Shown here one piece after another: positions 10,909 through 22,266 of a stretch of 64,000 nucleotides of DNA; positions within the stretch are counted from its first letter, which is position 1; each line of letters begins with the position of its first letter. Under the pieces are notes generated by a model. The model was not told the DNA's origin, searched no databases, and worked only from the letters and a program-made list of their open reading frames with translations. The position numbers and the translations under genes were made by a program. The DNA lies in the NCBI GenBank assembly GCA_035771175.1, contig CM069590.1:34672821-34736820 (forward strand), written 5' to 3'. The stretch is from Paratinospora sagittata. Taxonomy: Eukaryota > Streptophyta > Magnoliopsida > Ranunculales > Menispermaceae.

Positions 10909-13871
10909 TGTGGCGACCCCGCGCCCCGGACCACCAACCCCGCAGGGAATGGCGTGCGGAATGCCGGGGCGGGACGCCCGGCGTAGGCATCTCCGACCAC
11001 TCCTCAACTCCCGTGAGGTGGTTGAGACCCTACAAGCCTTATCCCAAACAACGATATGATATCAAAAGGTATTAAACAAAACTACCCACCGTATTAATCA
11101 TCCAAGACAAGAGATAATCCATAAAAAAAATAAACCATAAATAATAATCATAATCCCTACAGTCCATTAAAATTGACATACTCATAAAGTCCAAAATTGT
11201 GGGTACAAATAAAACCGTCATATGCCCACATAGTCTATCTAACAAGTCCCAACTCACCCATACTACAATGTGGTAAGTGTTATAATTACATAATCCAAAA
11301 TATAGTACTTCATAATTTAAAACACAATTCAATCAAAATGCCTCTCAACTCACATCGAGGCGTTGGATTCTCTCGCAGGCAAGGCCCTCAAGATATGACT
11401 ACTCCTTTGCCCTTATTCGGGACAGAAGGACCTGAAAGAGGAAAATGAGGGTGAGCCAACGATGCCCAGTGAATAGAATTCAAATATGCTATCAATACTC
11501 ATCAATAAAAACCATGTATGCATGTCAATGTGTAGCATGATTAAAAGCTCATAACATATAGATATCAAGCATTTATAATAAGTTCGATGCAAGTAAAAGT
11601 TTATCAATTTGGATCCACATTCCACATGCCTTGGGTTACTAGTCCACGTCTATTTCGCCGTGCCGTTGATCCCAATCATGTTTACTTGGGTTACTAGTCC
11701 ACGTCTATTTCACCGTGCCGTTGATCCCAATCATTTCCTTCTTAAAACCCTCCTATGACAAGGTCAAGTCCCCCTATTAGCCAGATAGATGGACCCAACC
11801 AAAGTCATAAGGTTTTCTCAAATCAATGCATCATTCAAAACATTAGAACACATTCATGCTTTCAACATACAATATATATAAGTGATATGATGACATAAAT
11901 GATATAATCATAAGTGAAGCCTACTCACAACCAAGCCTCGCGAGAGTATTTAATCACACACGACCACCAAACCGAATCAACCCAATCAAGATCCTGAAAC
12001 ATACATCAATATCCTACCATACATCAATTTCTATGCTCAATTACATAGACATTACAAATCAACCCTAAATCAGCCTACATATAATTAATAGGCCTAAATC
12101 CCATTTAATCCCATCATTCAACTCAAATCACATGACTTAGGCCTCTAATGCATAGTTCTCATTCATAAACCATTCTATTAATCAAAAATACTGATTTTCA
12201 ATTCCTTAGGCATAAACATGTCCAAATTTGGGTCACTTGATCACAAGTAGGCCTAACCCATGATATGGTCACAACCACCAAATCAGTAGCATAATCAAAC
12301 CTAATCATGCTTAATTAAACATAAGTTGCATCAATTCAATGATTCTAAGCCAAAAGCATCAAAAGCCCTAAAATATGAAATTTTCCATACTTAGGCCATA
12401 TTGTCGATTTACACTAGGTCGCCATGTTCAGCCATGTATATCACTGATTTTGCATCATGGGTTCATCCACAATGGCAACTAGGTCAACATAGTTGACATG
12501 CAAGCTATTTGGAAAGGTCTAAGTTCATATTCTAAATGTAGGTCTAATACAAACAACCCTACCAATTCTTCACATGTATTATTCTGTTCAGATGTATCAA
12601 TCTACCAACAGAAATATGTAATCACAAAATCAACCGTACAGATTGAAGTATGTGAAGAAACAAACCTTCTGTCCAAATATCAGCCCAATCCAACGGTGGA
12701 CCGAAAAGATATGTATCTTTGATGAGCAAGTGTCTAATCAGACAGTTTCTCCTTTCCTGCTGCAAATACCCAAACTCAGATGGCTATATCACACAAAATC
12801 ATTAATGTATAAATATTTTCACCGTTCAGAATACAGAAATATCTGTTGTAAACTACATACTCAAATTTGATATCCATCCAACGGTACGTTGAGGAGATCT
12901 ACAAGTTTTACCGAAACGGAACGAGAAACCCAGAAATTCCGACCAGCTTTGTTTCAGAGGTTATATCTCTTAGCACAAGCTTCTAATTACGATCTCCACC
13001 GTTCAGAATGTATAAATATCAGTTATAAACTACATACCCAAATTTGATAACCATCTAACGGTAGATTTAGGAGATCTATAAGTTTGAGCGAAACAGTGCG
13101 AGAAATCCAGACTTTCCGGCCAGCTTTGTTTGAGAGGTTAGATCTCTCAGAAGAAACCTCTGATCAAGATCTCCACCGACCATAATGAAGAACCATAAGC
13201 TACGAACGTGCTGACAAAATTTGAGCTCAATCTGACCGTAAATTCCAAAGATCCACTTCTTTGATGAAAATCTCGCAGGGTTCTTACTCCTGCAACTCTC
13301 TCCTTCTTTCTCTTCTTCTTTCCTTTCTCTTCTTTTCTTTCTCTTCTTCTTTCTTTTCTCTCCACTCACCTCTTTCTAGCACTTCCTTGATTCCCTCCTT
13401 GATTCTCTCCTTGATTCCCTCCTTGTTTTCCTCTCCTTGGTTCCCTCCACTCATTCTAGCACTTCCTTGAAGAAGACAAGTGGGCATTGGACACTTGTCC
13501 ACTTTCATGCACCAACCTTCACATGTGTTGGTCTCATACTACCCATACCAACCACATGTATTTTAAATGTCCAATCCATTTAATACACCAAATCTTCAAT
13601 TTCATTTATCCTTTTATTCCATCAATCCTAACCCATATCAATTCATGGTTTAATGAGCCCATGCATAAATAATAACATATGCATTAAACTTTAATTTAAC
13701 ATGACTCATATACAATTTATGATACATATATTTATATACATTATCAAGTATTAACTATACAAACATTAAACAATCATCAAACAAACACCAAACATATCAA
13801 GGCAACACATAGAGTTTGGGCAAAATACAATTGGGTTATGGGCTAGATGAAATAATTTTCGGGGCGTCACA
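10909..13871 (-). mobile_element. Solo gypsy LTR, 2.96 kb, TSD GCAGT
   Basis: The plus strand runs from TGTGGCGACCCCG to GGGGCGTCACA and is flanked by GCAGT at 10904-10908 and 13872-13876. Read on the minus strand it begins TGTGACGCCCCGAAAAT, a typical gypsy LTR start, so the likely orientation is minus. It contains a 55-bp tandem duplication (11631-11735), a divergent duplicated block (12845-12975 and 13022-13150) and a pyrimidine-rich stretch (13290-13460). No internal domain or second LTR is present, so this is a solo LTR left by LTR-LTR recombination inside the larger gypsy element. The block 'atcaagatctccacc...ccataatgaaga' at 13164 is shared with the LTR at 52738-55521, which suggests related families. 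Confidence 0.9.
11631..11735. repeat. Tandem duplication, 55-bp unit x 2
   Basis: TTGGGTTACTAGTCCACGTC begins two near-identical consecutive units at 11631 and 11686 that differ at a few bases (TTTCGCC versus TTTCACC). It lies within the solo LTR. Confidence 0.85.
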
Positions 13872-13966
13872 GCAGTACTCTCGAATTTGTTGCTGAGAAT
13901 ATCATAACATTATACTTGGCTACAGTTCCTAAATCATGGTCTTATTTTCTCCTTGCCAGTGAGAAA

Positions 13967-15082
13967 ATGCAATCCAGGAAGAGAAGAAGGCCACGTATTG
14001 TCCGTCCAGCTGAGGAGGCACCTCCTGAGATACAGAATTAGGAACCGCCTCCTCCAACGGCAGCACAAGCCACACCCAACACTGCCACTACGTCTGGGCA
14101 GGCAGTGCCACCCCAACCCACACCCTTTGCCATACCTTCGAGTATGGAAGTTTTCTTCGTTGGATTTATCGAGGCGATGAAAGTAACTGTTCAGACGGTC
14201 GTTCGTGAGACCACGGCCAATCAGGTTGTCACTGTTTAGGCAACTGTGAGATCTGGGTCGGAGACTCAAACAGACCAGATTACAAAGTACAAGAGGCTAC
14301 AACCTCTTACTTTTGTTGGCATCATTGATGCTGAAGAGGTGCAGAAATGGTTGGATGAGTCAAAGAAGGCTCTCGATGCAATAGGAGTTGATGAGGCTCG
14401 AAAGATTCCACTTGCGACTTACCAACTTATTGGTGGAGCAAATACATGGTGGATAACAGTAAAGGAGGACCCAAGGGTCAACACTACAAACATGACTTGG
14501 CAACAGTTCGAGTCACTGTTTACTGATATGTACTTCCCCGACGCTGTGAAGAGGCAGAAGCGCTAGGAGTTCGCCAAACTATACCAAGGCAGCATGACAG
14601 TCAGGGAGTACGCTGGCAAGTTTAAAGAATTATCGGTCTACTCTTTCTCCACCATCTCAACGGAGCAAGATAAGACCTAAAAATTCTACAATGGCCTTCG
14701 TCCTGACATTCGACAAGCCTTGTCGATCTTGGATCTCAAGATTTACAAGGAGGTCGTTGACAAGGCCATGAGCTTTGAGCAGGAGAAGATTGTGCAGGAG
14801 CAGAGACTGAATAGGGGAAAACGGCCTGCAACGTTTTCCCAACAGGGCTCGCAACAGGGCAACAAGAAGAAGCCCTACTATATTCAAAACCCAGCCGTCC
14901 CAGCCCCTGTTAAGAAGAATGAGGCCACGACGCCTGCGGCTGAACCGTCTAACCCTGGCCATCAGGGTTTTCGCAATCATGGCCGCGGAGGTTGTCATGG
15001 CAGGGGTGGCAGTCAAAACGGCAATAGCAGAGGTGGTGGTCAGCACCACAATCAGCATGACCAACAGAACCATCAGCAGTAG
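13967..15082 (+). pseudogene. Gypsy Gag (capsid) region
   Basis: Translation starts MQSRKRRRP and stays in one frame but is cut by stops near 14041, 14238, 14564, 14678 and 15080. A Pro-rich N-terminus is followed by the retrotransposon capsid: KLQPLTF-like entry, EEVQKWLDESKKALDAIG, TWWITVKEDP, TWQQFESLFTDMYFP and MTVREYAGKFKELS, all hallmarks of plant Ty3 Gag. The C-terminal part is rich in Gly, Gln, Asn and His (14880-15080). I could not see a CCHC zinc knuckle; basic Gly-rich sequence stands in its place. The frame continues into protease after the last stop, so Gag and Pol were one ORF in the ancestor. Confidence 0.85.
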
Positions 15083-16519
15083 GGCCATGTAAGAAATGTC
15101 CGTCCGCACCTTCAGCAACCTATTCCCATTGTTCCAATCCAACAAGCACCACCTACTGCTAATGCCCAACCCAGGCAGAACCAACAAAACCAGGGGCAAC
15201 AGAACCAGGGCAGAGCCTTTGCCATCACTCAGCAACCCCTCCCAGACAATAATGTAGTTGAATGTACATTTCCCTTGTTCAATACATTGGTGCATGCCTT
15301 GTTCGATTCGGGGGCTACGCATTCTTTTATATCGTCTGCATTGGTAAGACATTTAGGGTTGCATCTTGAACCCACAACAATCACACTCTATGTCACATCA
15401 CCTTTAGGATCTGGTACTGACGTGAAATTGCAGTGTTCTCGATGTGAACTTCGAATGTTAGAACAAATCATATCTGCAGATCTTTTTGTGATGGACATTG
15501 AAGACTTCGACATCATCCTCGGCATGGACTGGCTCTCACCACTGAATGCAAAGATCGATTGTATGAATAAGCAAGTTCAGTTAACCATGCCCACGGGTGA
15601 ATTTGTCAAGATTCAGGGAGCAAGAAAATGGATACACAACTCGGCTGTTGCACATCTCAAGGCACAGCTTCGAGCTCTATCCCTTAGTGATGAAAATGAA
15701 TCACTAGCACTGTACCATCTCGAAGTACACGATGTCCCGGTAATATCTGAATTCCCAACAGTTTTTCTAAATGACCTTCCTGGTCTACCTCCGGTTAGGA
15801 AATTCGATTTTGAAATCAATCTCATACCTGGGACCGGGCCTATCTCAATTCCATCATACAGAATGTCAAATGTCGAGCTAGCCGAATTGGACAAACAACT
15901 GAAGGAATTAGAGAGTAATGGCTTCATCAGAAAAAGTTCATCACCCTGGGGCGCTCCAGTTCTGTTTGTTCGCAAAAAAGATGGTTCGTTACGACTTTGT
16001 ATCGACTTTGTACCCGTTGCCCAGGATCGATGACTTGTTCGACCAACTTAGAGATGTCAAATACTTCTCTAAGATTGATTTACGATCCTGTTATCACCAA
16101 CTCCGGATCCGAGAGTCGGACATTACCAAAATGGCATTTAGAACTCGGTACAGTCACTACGAGTTCATGGTCATGTCGTTCGGTCTAACAAATGCACCTG
16201 TTGCGTTCATGGATTTGATGAACCGCATCTTTAGGTTATACTTAGGCCGATTTGTGGTGGTTTTTGTGGACGATATCTTGATATATTCCTCAACTGAGGG
16301 AGACCATAAGATACACCTGAAGATAGTCCTCCAGACCTTGAGAAGCCACCAGTTGTATGCAAAGTTGAGTAAGTGCGAATTTTGGGCGAAGCGAGTTCAA
16401 TTCCTAGGCCATGTGGTTTCAGGCAATGGCATTGAGGTGGATCCTTCTAAGGTTGAAGCGGTTTTAAACTAGAAGCAGCCTACCACTGTTACTCAGATTA
16501 GGAGTTTTCTTGGTTTGGC
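15083..16519 (+). pseudogene. Gypsy protease and reverse transcriptase, 5' part
   Basis: A Gln/Asn-rich linker leads to an aspartic protease with LFDSGATHSFIS (about 15300) and the partner loop FDIILGMDWLS (about 15510). Next come the RT entry ([20 protein letters not shown], 15940-16000), the [14 protein letters not shown] motif and the catalytic FVDD at 16263-16274. At about 16003-16012 a small deletion removes the residues normally between CIDF and [10 protein letters not shown] and shifts the frame. A TAG at 16470 precedes the tether-region motif IRSFLGLA. The reading frame is then cut at 16519 by a solo LTR. RT would copy element RNA into DNA; this copy cannot. Confidence 0.9.
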
Positions 16520-17855
16520 TGTCACACCCCGCCCGGACGCGCCTAAACCGGTGGTACACTCTCGGACGGGGTGCGCATTTGGAACAATTACAATGGTAAC
16601 AACAGAGTGCGCAGCGGAAATACAGTACAAATCTGATTTCATTTAATTCAGAATACTTTTGTACATAAAATGGTCAAGGGAACATACTCCCAAAATCCCC
16701 AATGAATTAAACAAAGGGTATAAATTGTGGGCCCCATAACCTGCACCCAGTCCACCCTAATTTCCTGTGAAAGATTGGATAATAATGGAGTGAGCTTAAC
16801 GCGCTCAGTGGGTAAATAGTGCATGAGTATAACAATTAATAAAGCATACTTCAATATCAAATATCTTAAATACACATGTAAGCATCATAATCAATCAATA
16901 TGTATGTATGCATGACACCGTCTCGTAATGGTTTGATGAACGTACATCGCCTGAGTTCACGTACAGGTGTCCTTCCCCGGGCGTAGCCAGGTTCTCACTG
17001 TACGTCCCTCCTCAGGAACGATGCTCTGGATTCACGTACTGATGTCCCTCCCTGGCATAGCCAGGTTCTCATGTACGTCCCTCTCCAGAGAAATAATATG
17101 AATAGTGAACAATGCTCCTAACTATTCTATGAGTCATAAACCATATACGTCCCTAGGTGGTGATATGTATGATGCCAATGCATGAACTGGTCTAGTCTAC
17201 TGGTCTGGTCTTTTCTTGACATTTAGACTGACTTTGGCTACGTCTGGTGATCCTTATCAGGGTTGGTATCACGACGTGCAAGGTTAGGACATTCAAGTCA
17301 TAAACATTATATGACATAATGCAGTGTAAATAAATAGTAGACATAATAATAATTGAATGTAAACTTTAATAAAAGTTATGAAACACGCAAACCTATGTTT
17401 CGTTCCCCACCTTCAGATCTGGTGCTTTTCTCCGGACAGAACTTCGTTGCACCGCTTTCAGGTCTGGCGCTTTCCTCCAGACAGAACTTTGTTGCACCAC
17501 ACCGAGAGTCTCGAAAACTAAAAACTTAGAATGCGCGGAAAGGAGAAGAAAATCACAAGAGAAGGTGATTTGGTGTGAGGAATGAGGAATGAGGAGCTTT
17601 CTTATATAGAGATTTTTGCGCCTGAACGTTCTGGCATGCGCCTGTACGTTCTGGCATGCGCCTGAACGTTCTGGCATTGGGCCTGAACGTTCTGGCATGC
17701 GCCTGAACGTTCTGGCATGCATTGCGCCTGAACGTTCTGGCATTGCGCCTGAACGTTCTGGCATGCGCCTAAACGTTCTGGCATTGCGCCTGAACGTTCT
17801 GGCGTTGCCCAAATAGTAAATTTTTTTTTTTGTTTGTGAAATACGTGGTATTACA
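16520..17855 (-). mobile_element. Solo LTR of the same gypsy family, TSD TTGGC
   Basis: The plus strand runs from TGTCACACCCCGC to GTGGTATTACA and is flanked by TTGGC at 16515-16519 and 17856-17860. On the minus strand it starts TGTAATACC and ends GGTGTGACA, the termini of the LTRs at 6906, 20569 and 32249. A relative of the host element thus landed antisense inside the RT/RNase H gene and recombined down to one LTR. The TATA-like CTATATAAGAAA (minus strand, near 17600) has the minisatellite at 17618-17810 just upstream. Confidence 0.95.
17618..17810 (-). repeat. 20-bp palindromic minisatellite x 9 in LTR promoter
   Basis: There are nine units of GCGCCTGAACGTTCTGGCAT, some with an extra T or TG. 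The core GCCTGAACGTTCTGGC is palindromic at 14 of 16 positions. The array ends about 20 bp from the TATA-like box on the element's upstream side. The open frames through it are repeat artefacts. Confidence 0.9.
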
Positions 17856-17860
17856 TTGGC

Positions 17861-19923
17861 TGGCTATTACAGACGCTTCATCAAGGACTTCTCAACTCGG
17901 AAAGACGTGCGATTCATCTGAAATCCCTCCTGTGAATCATCATTTCAGGAATTGAAGAAGTGTCTCACGACGGCACCAGCACTCATCACTCCAAGAAATG
18001 CACTTAGATTTTCACTATACACCGACGCCTCTCTCCAAGCCTTAGGTGTCGTACTAATGCAAGAAGGCCAAGTTGTCGCATATGCCTCAAGGCAACTGAA
18101 GATTCATGAGGGCAATTACCCAACACATGACTTGGAACTTGCAGCTGTCTTATTTGCACTGAAGTTATGGTGTCATTACCTATACGGTGAACGGTTTGAG
18201 GTCTTCTCGGATCACAAGAGTCTTAAGTACATCTACACCAAGAGAAACCTAAACCTCCGCCAAAGACGACGATTGGAATTCTTGAAAGATTATGACTTTC
18301 AACTGCAGTACCATCCCGGTAAGGCCAATGTTGTGGCTGATGCCCTTAGTAGAAAATCTTTTGTTGTTTGCACTCTTAACTTCTAAATAGGGAAGTTGGC
18401 TACAGAGATGGAGAATTTTAACCTACAACTGATCGAGGAGGGAGCAAGATCACGACTCTCTCAATTGTCAGCCAACTTTGAGCTGGTTCAAAAGATTTCA
18501 GCAACTCAAGCCAACGACCCTATGTTAATGGAGAAACGCGAACTTCTACTCAGCGGAGAAGACCTTCCTCACTGGTCGGTCTCTGAAGACGGGGCCATTT
18601 TCTATAAAAAAAAACGTCTCTGTCTACCGAACGATCCTGAGGTTTGGAAAGAAGTGCTCACTAAGATGCACTGTTCGAGGTTCGCTATGCATCCTGAGGA
18701 TGACAAGATGTACAAGGATGTCAAGCGACAATTCTGATTTTCTGGAATGAAGAAGGCGATTGCACACTTCGTTGCTCGATGTCTAGTTTGCCAGCAAGTT
18801 AAGGCAGAACGAAGACTTCCCTCTGGACTTCTTCAGTCGTTACCTATTGGAGAATGGAAGTGGGAGAACATCGCAATGGATTTTGTTATGGCCTTGCCTC
18901 GAAATAATAAAGGGCAAGATGCTATCTGGGTTGTCATTGACAGACTTACAAAGTCTGCACACTTTTTGCCAATAAAGTTCAAGGATAACCCCGCTAAACT
19001 TGCCAAACTATATGAAAGAGAGATCGTACGCCTCCATGGCATACCACTCACGATTGCCTCTGATCCATACCCTCGATTCACATCAAAGTTTTGGTAAAGC
19101 TTCCAGAGTAGAACGGGCTCTAGGATCACCATGAGCACAGCCTTTCACCCTCAGACTGATGGGCAGTCAGAGCGTCTTATCCAAATCTTGGAAGACATGT
19201 TATGGTGTTGCATTTTGGACTTTAATGACGGATGGGCAAAGTACTTACATTTAGCTGAGTTTGCATACAACAACAGCTACCAAACTAGTATCGGCATGGC
19301 ACCGTACGAGGCTCTCTATGGTCACCCTTGTAGATCTCTGGTATGCTGGTTAGATATGGCAGATCGACCGCAGTTGGGGCCTAAACTAGTTCAAGAGACT
19401 TCTGAGAAGATCACACTAGTAAAGGAGCGACTTCGTATTGTACAAAGTTGACAAAAGAGCTATGCTGACAAGCGGAGGTAGCCTCTAGAATTTGATAAGG
19501 GGTACTTCGTTTTTCTAAAAGTTCAGCCCACAAGAGGTGTCAAACGCTTTGGGATCAAAGGAAAGCTCTCCCCACGGTATATCGGTCCATTTCAGATCAT
19601 TGAATGTATTGGCAAACTTGCTTATCGTCTGTCCCTTCCATTGTCCATGTCTAAGGTTCATGACATTTTTCACGTATCCATGCTTCGAAAGTATCGCCCT
19701 GATCCTTCGCATATCATCCCTCTAGTCGAGGTTCGGGTTGAGGAAGGAAATAGGTATCAGGAGATAGCGATACAGATTTTGGATAGAAAAACTCAAGAAC
19801 TAAGGCGATGTAGCATACCACTTGTGAAGGTGCTCTGGGATCACCACGGCATAGAGGAAGCAACATGGGAACTAGAAGCAACAATTAAACAGAAATACCC
19901 TGAATTGTTTTCTAGTAATAACT
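17861..19923 (+). pseudogene. Gypsy RNase H, integrase and chromodomain
   Basis: After the insertion the frame resumes with GYYRRFIKDFS, the RT connection. RNase H motifs are [10 protein letters not shown] (about 18018), [22 protein letters not shown] and DALSRK (18338). Integrase follows from about 18580: CLVCQQVKAE of the zinc-binding region, the first Asp in IAMDFVMALP (18870), the second in TIASDPYPRF (19050) where the usual SDRDPRF is altered, and HPQTDGQSER with the catalytic Glu region after 19145. The C-terminus has KVHDIFHVSMLRKY (19655) and a chromodomain, VLWDHHGIEEATWELE (19830-19880), ending at TGA 19921-19923. Stops at 18384, 18735, 19095, 19449 and 19480 kill it. The chromodomain would direct integration to chromatin marks. 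Confidence 0.9.
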
Positions 19924-19925
19924 GA

Positions 19926-20550
19926 TGATGCGATATATTGTACTATTTCACCTATCAATAAAATGATGAAACTTTGGTTACAAATATCTTAATACGTCAT
20001 TTCACTTGAATAACTATGCAGATGTATGAAAATAATATCGATGGATATAGTGACGCACACACGCAATGGCCTCATTAGCCACCTGTGGCGACTCCTCTAG
20101 GACCTGAGTCTAGTCACAACTACTTTGCATCACCAACTCCATAACCACAAAGACAGCGATCTTTATCGCCAGAGCGGGCATGGCTTTTTCGTAACAATTT
20201 TTCCCAAAACAATCTCGTGCCCTCATCTTGGCAGGACCTTCTACCAAAATTGCCAGGCGGCCGGATTCGAGAAACGGCACGAAAAAGCATCCCACCGCTC
20301 AACCTACCTCCCCTCAAACGATGTAACCAGTGCCCTACACCACCATCTGTTAAGCAAAGGTTGGAATCTTCTAAGGAAGAATCCGACTCCATTTGCTCTC
20401 CATGGTTTCATGATGTTGAGGATTCCACCGGCCACAGTGCCATTCAAGGACCATACAGGCACTACCCTAAACTAGCAAACGATGACGCTGGCAGTGAATC
20501 TCAAGTAGATAACCATCACGACTACTTGAACTGATTGCGAGGGCGAAATC
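19926..20550 (+). other. 3' non-coding tail of the gypsy element
   Basis: Overlapping small frames exist, but none carries a recognised domain. The stretch around 20205-20330 resembles the tail that follows the chromodomain in related plant elements. I treat it as untranslated. Confidence 0.5.
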
Positions 20551-20568
20551 CTTTTAAGGGGGGTAGAG
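20551..20568 (+). other. Polypurine tract of the gypsy element
   Basis: CTTTTAAGGGGGGTAGAG lies directly before the TGTAATACCC of the 3' LTR, the standard plus-strand priming site for this group. Confidence 0.9.
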
Positions 20569-21899
20569 TGTAATACCCTAGGTTTGCACACACAAAAAAA
20601 AAATTCTTCGAGCGCCAGCCCGAACGTATAGGCGCCAAATTTTCTATATAAACAACCCTCCCCCTCCTCATTTCTCACACCAAAATCACTCCTCCTTGTG
20701 ATTTTCCTTATCTTTTGAGGCTCTCTGTGCGGTGCAACGCGGTTCTACCCGAGGGAAGGCGCCAGTCTCCAAAGGAGTTTTTATCTAAAGGTGGGGAACG
20801 AAAAATAGGTTTGCGTGTCTTATAACTTTTATTAAAGTTTACATTCATTTATCATTATGTCTACTATTCATTTACACTGCATTATTGCATATAATGTCAT
20901 ATTGTCATACTTATGCCTGTATATGTGGAGTTCATGTATTACACTATTGTTCTGCCGGATTAGTGGTCAATCTGGCTCAACTAGACTCCGTCTTGTCCTC
21001 AGTAACTTTAAATAGTGAATGGGAGGCAGTGTGCTGCTCTAGACGATTGGTATTTAAGCTGACCTCGTGTCTCACCTCTCAACTAGAAACTGATATGGTT
21101 GGTCTTATTTGAAAGCTATCAGCTTATACAAGTAATACTGGACGTCCTAACCTTGCACGTCGTGATACCGACCCTGATAAGGATCACCAGACGTTGTCAA
21201 ATCCTGTCTAAATGTTAAATAAAGACTAGACCAGTTCATGCATTGACATCATACATAGCACCACCTAGGGACGTATGTGGTTTATGATTCATAGAATAGT
21301 TAGAAGCAATGCTCGCTATTCATTATATTTCTCTGGATAAGAACGTACAATGAGAACCTGGCTACTCCTGGGGAGGGACATTTGTACGTGAATCCAGAGC
21401 GTCGTTCCCGAGGAGGGACGTACAATGATAACCCGACTACTCCTGGGGAGGGACATCTGTACGTGAACTCAAGCGATGTACAATCATCAAACTAATACGA
21501 GACGATGTCATGCATACATACATATTAAATTGATTATGATGCTCTGATGTGTATTTAAGATGTTTGATTATGAAGTTTGTTTTATTAGTTGTTATATTCA
21601 CGAATTATTTTACCCACTGAGCGTGTAGCTCACCCCGTTGTTATCCAATTTTTCACAAGAGATTAGGGTGGACTGGGTGCAGGTTTTTGGGCCCACATTT
21701 TCTACCCTTTGTATTATTCATTGGGAATTTTGGGAGAATGTTCCCTTAACTATCTCATGTACGATTATATGCTGAAATTAATGAAATTAGACTTGTACTT
21801 AACTATGCTTCCGCGCACTTTGTTATTATCGTTATAATGCATTCGCTCCCCGTCCGTGAGTGTCCCGCCAATTTAGGTGCGTCCGGGCGGGGTGTGACA
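20569..21899 (+). mobile_element. 3' LTR of the gypsy element
   Basis: The LTR runs from TGTAATACCC to GGTGTGACA (1331 bp) and is closely similar to the 1310-bp 5' LTR over its whole length, with scattered substitutions. In the slot before the TATA box it reads TTCGAGCGCCAGCCCGAAC, where the 5' LTR has a perfect hairpin. The extra stretch 'ggacgtcctaaccttgcacgtcg' near 21141 is reduced in the 5' LTR. Confidence 0.9.
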
Positions 21900-21904
21900 C
21901 CAAC

Positions 21905-22266
21905 AATGAGCAAGATCAAAAACATTTAAATGCAATAATCATGTATCACAATATTCACACTTTAAGAAAAACATGAAATGCATGTCCTCATAGCACATGA
22001 GCAATGATTTTATCATAAATATGAATGCACCTGATTTACTTCAAAGAAATATCACGATTCCAAATAGCACAATTTGATTTATGCATATGGAACATGAATT
22101 TGGCCAATATGCAAATAAGAATGAAGACAAAAATTCTTATATGAGAAAATGTACCTCTAATGAAATTTTGATGATAGGTTCAAGGTACCTCAAAGCTTTT
22201 ACTTTGAACACTTCTTTTCTTGCCGAAATCCTGTCCACAACATATCATCTTTTCGATTCAAATTTT
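21905..22266 (-). other. Copia internal sequence beyond Gag, no intact gene
   Basis: Nothing coding is clear here. The translation on the minus strand has many stops. It starts right after the gypsy target-site duplication and presumably belongs to the minus-strand copia element that follows. Confidence 0.3.

Larger units (their letters stand above)
6906..21899 (+). mobile_element. Ty3/gypsy chromovirus element, both LTRs, with nested insertions
   Basis: The element has a 5' LTR (6906-8215), a Met-tRNA primer site (8221-8232), an extra leader ORF (8643-10203), a Gag-protease-reverse transcriptase-RNase H-integrase-chromodomain polyprotein (13967-19923), a polypurine tract (20551-20568) and a 3' LTR (20569-21899). 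The flanks read CCAAT (6901-6905) and CCAAC (21900-21904), a target-site duplication with one change. Removing the two nested solo LTRs leaves about 10.7 kb. Domain order RT-RH-INT with a C-terminal chromodomain is that of plant chromoviruses, probably Tekay/Del-like. Multiple stops in every domain show that it cannot make its own proteins. Confidence 0.9.

Noticed and set aside
10781..11075. GC-rich small frames near 10910-11050
   Set aside because: They lie at the end of the solo LTR, whose GC-rich terminus explains them.
13076..13508. Lys/Arg/Glu-rich minus frames and their Ser/Leu-rich plus shadows
   Set aside because: Purine-rich complement of a CTT/TTC tract in a solo LTR; no domain.
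14657..15352. 231-residue minus-strand frame through Gag
   Set aside because: Antisense of Gag and the Gln-rich linker; the Val/Leu-rich composition is the mirror of the plus-strand codons.
17393..17816. Open frames with repeated PERSGA / LNVLACA units
   Set aside because: Product of the 20-bp minisatellite in the LTR at 16520-17855; both strands are open for the same reason.
20120..20534. Possible accessory protein between chromodomain and 3' LTR
   Set aside because: Overlapping frames on both strands without a domain; related elements have a non-coding tail at this place.
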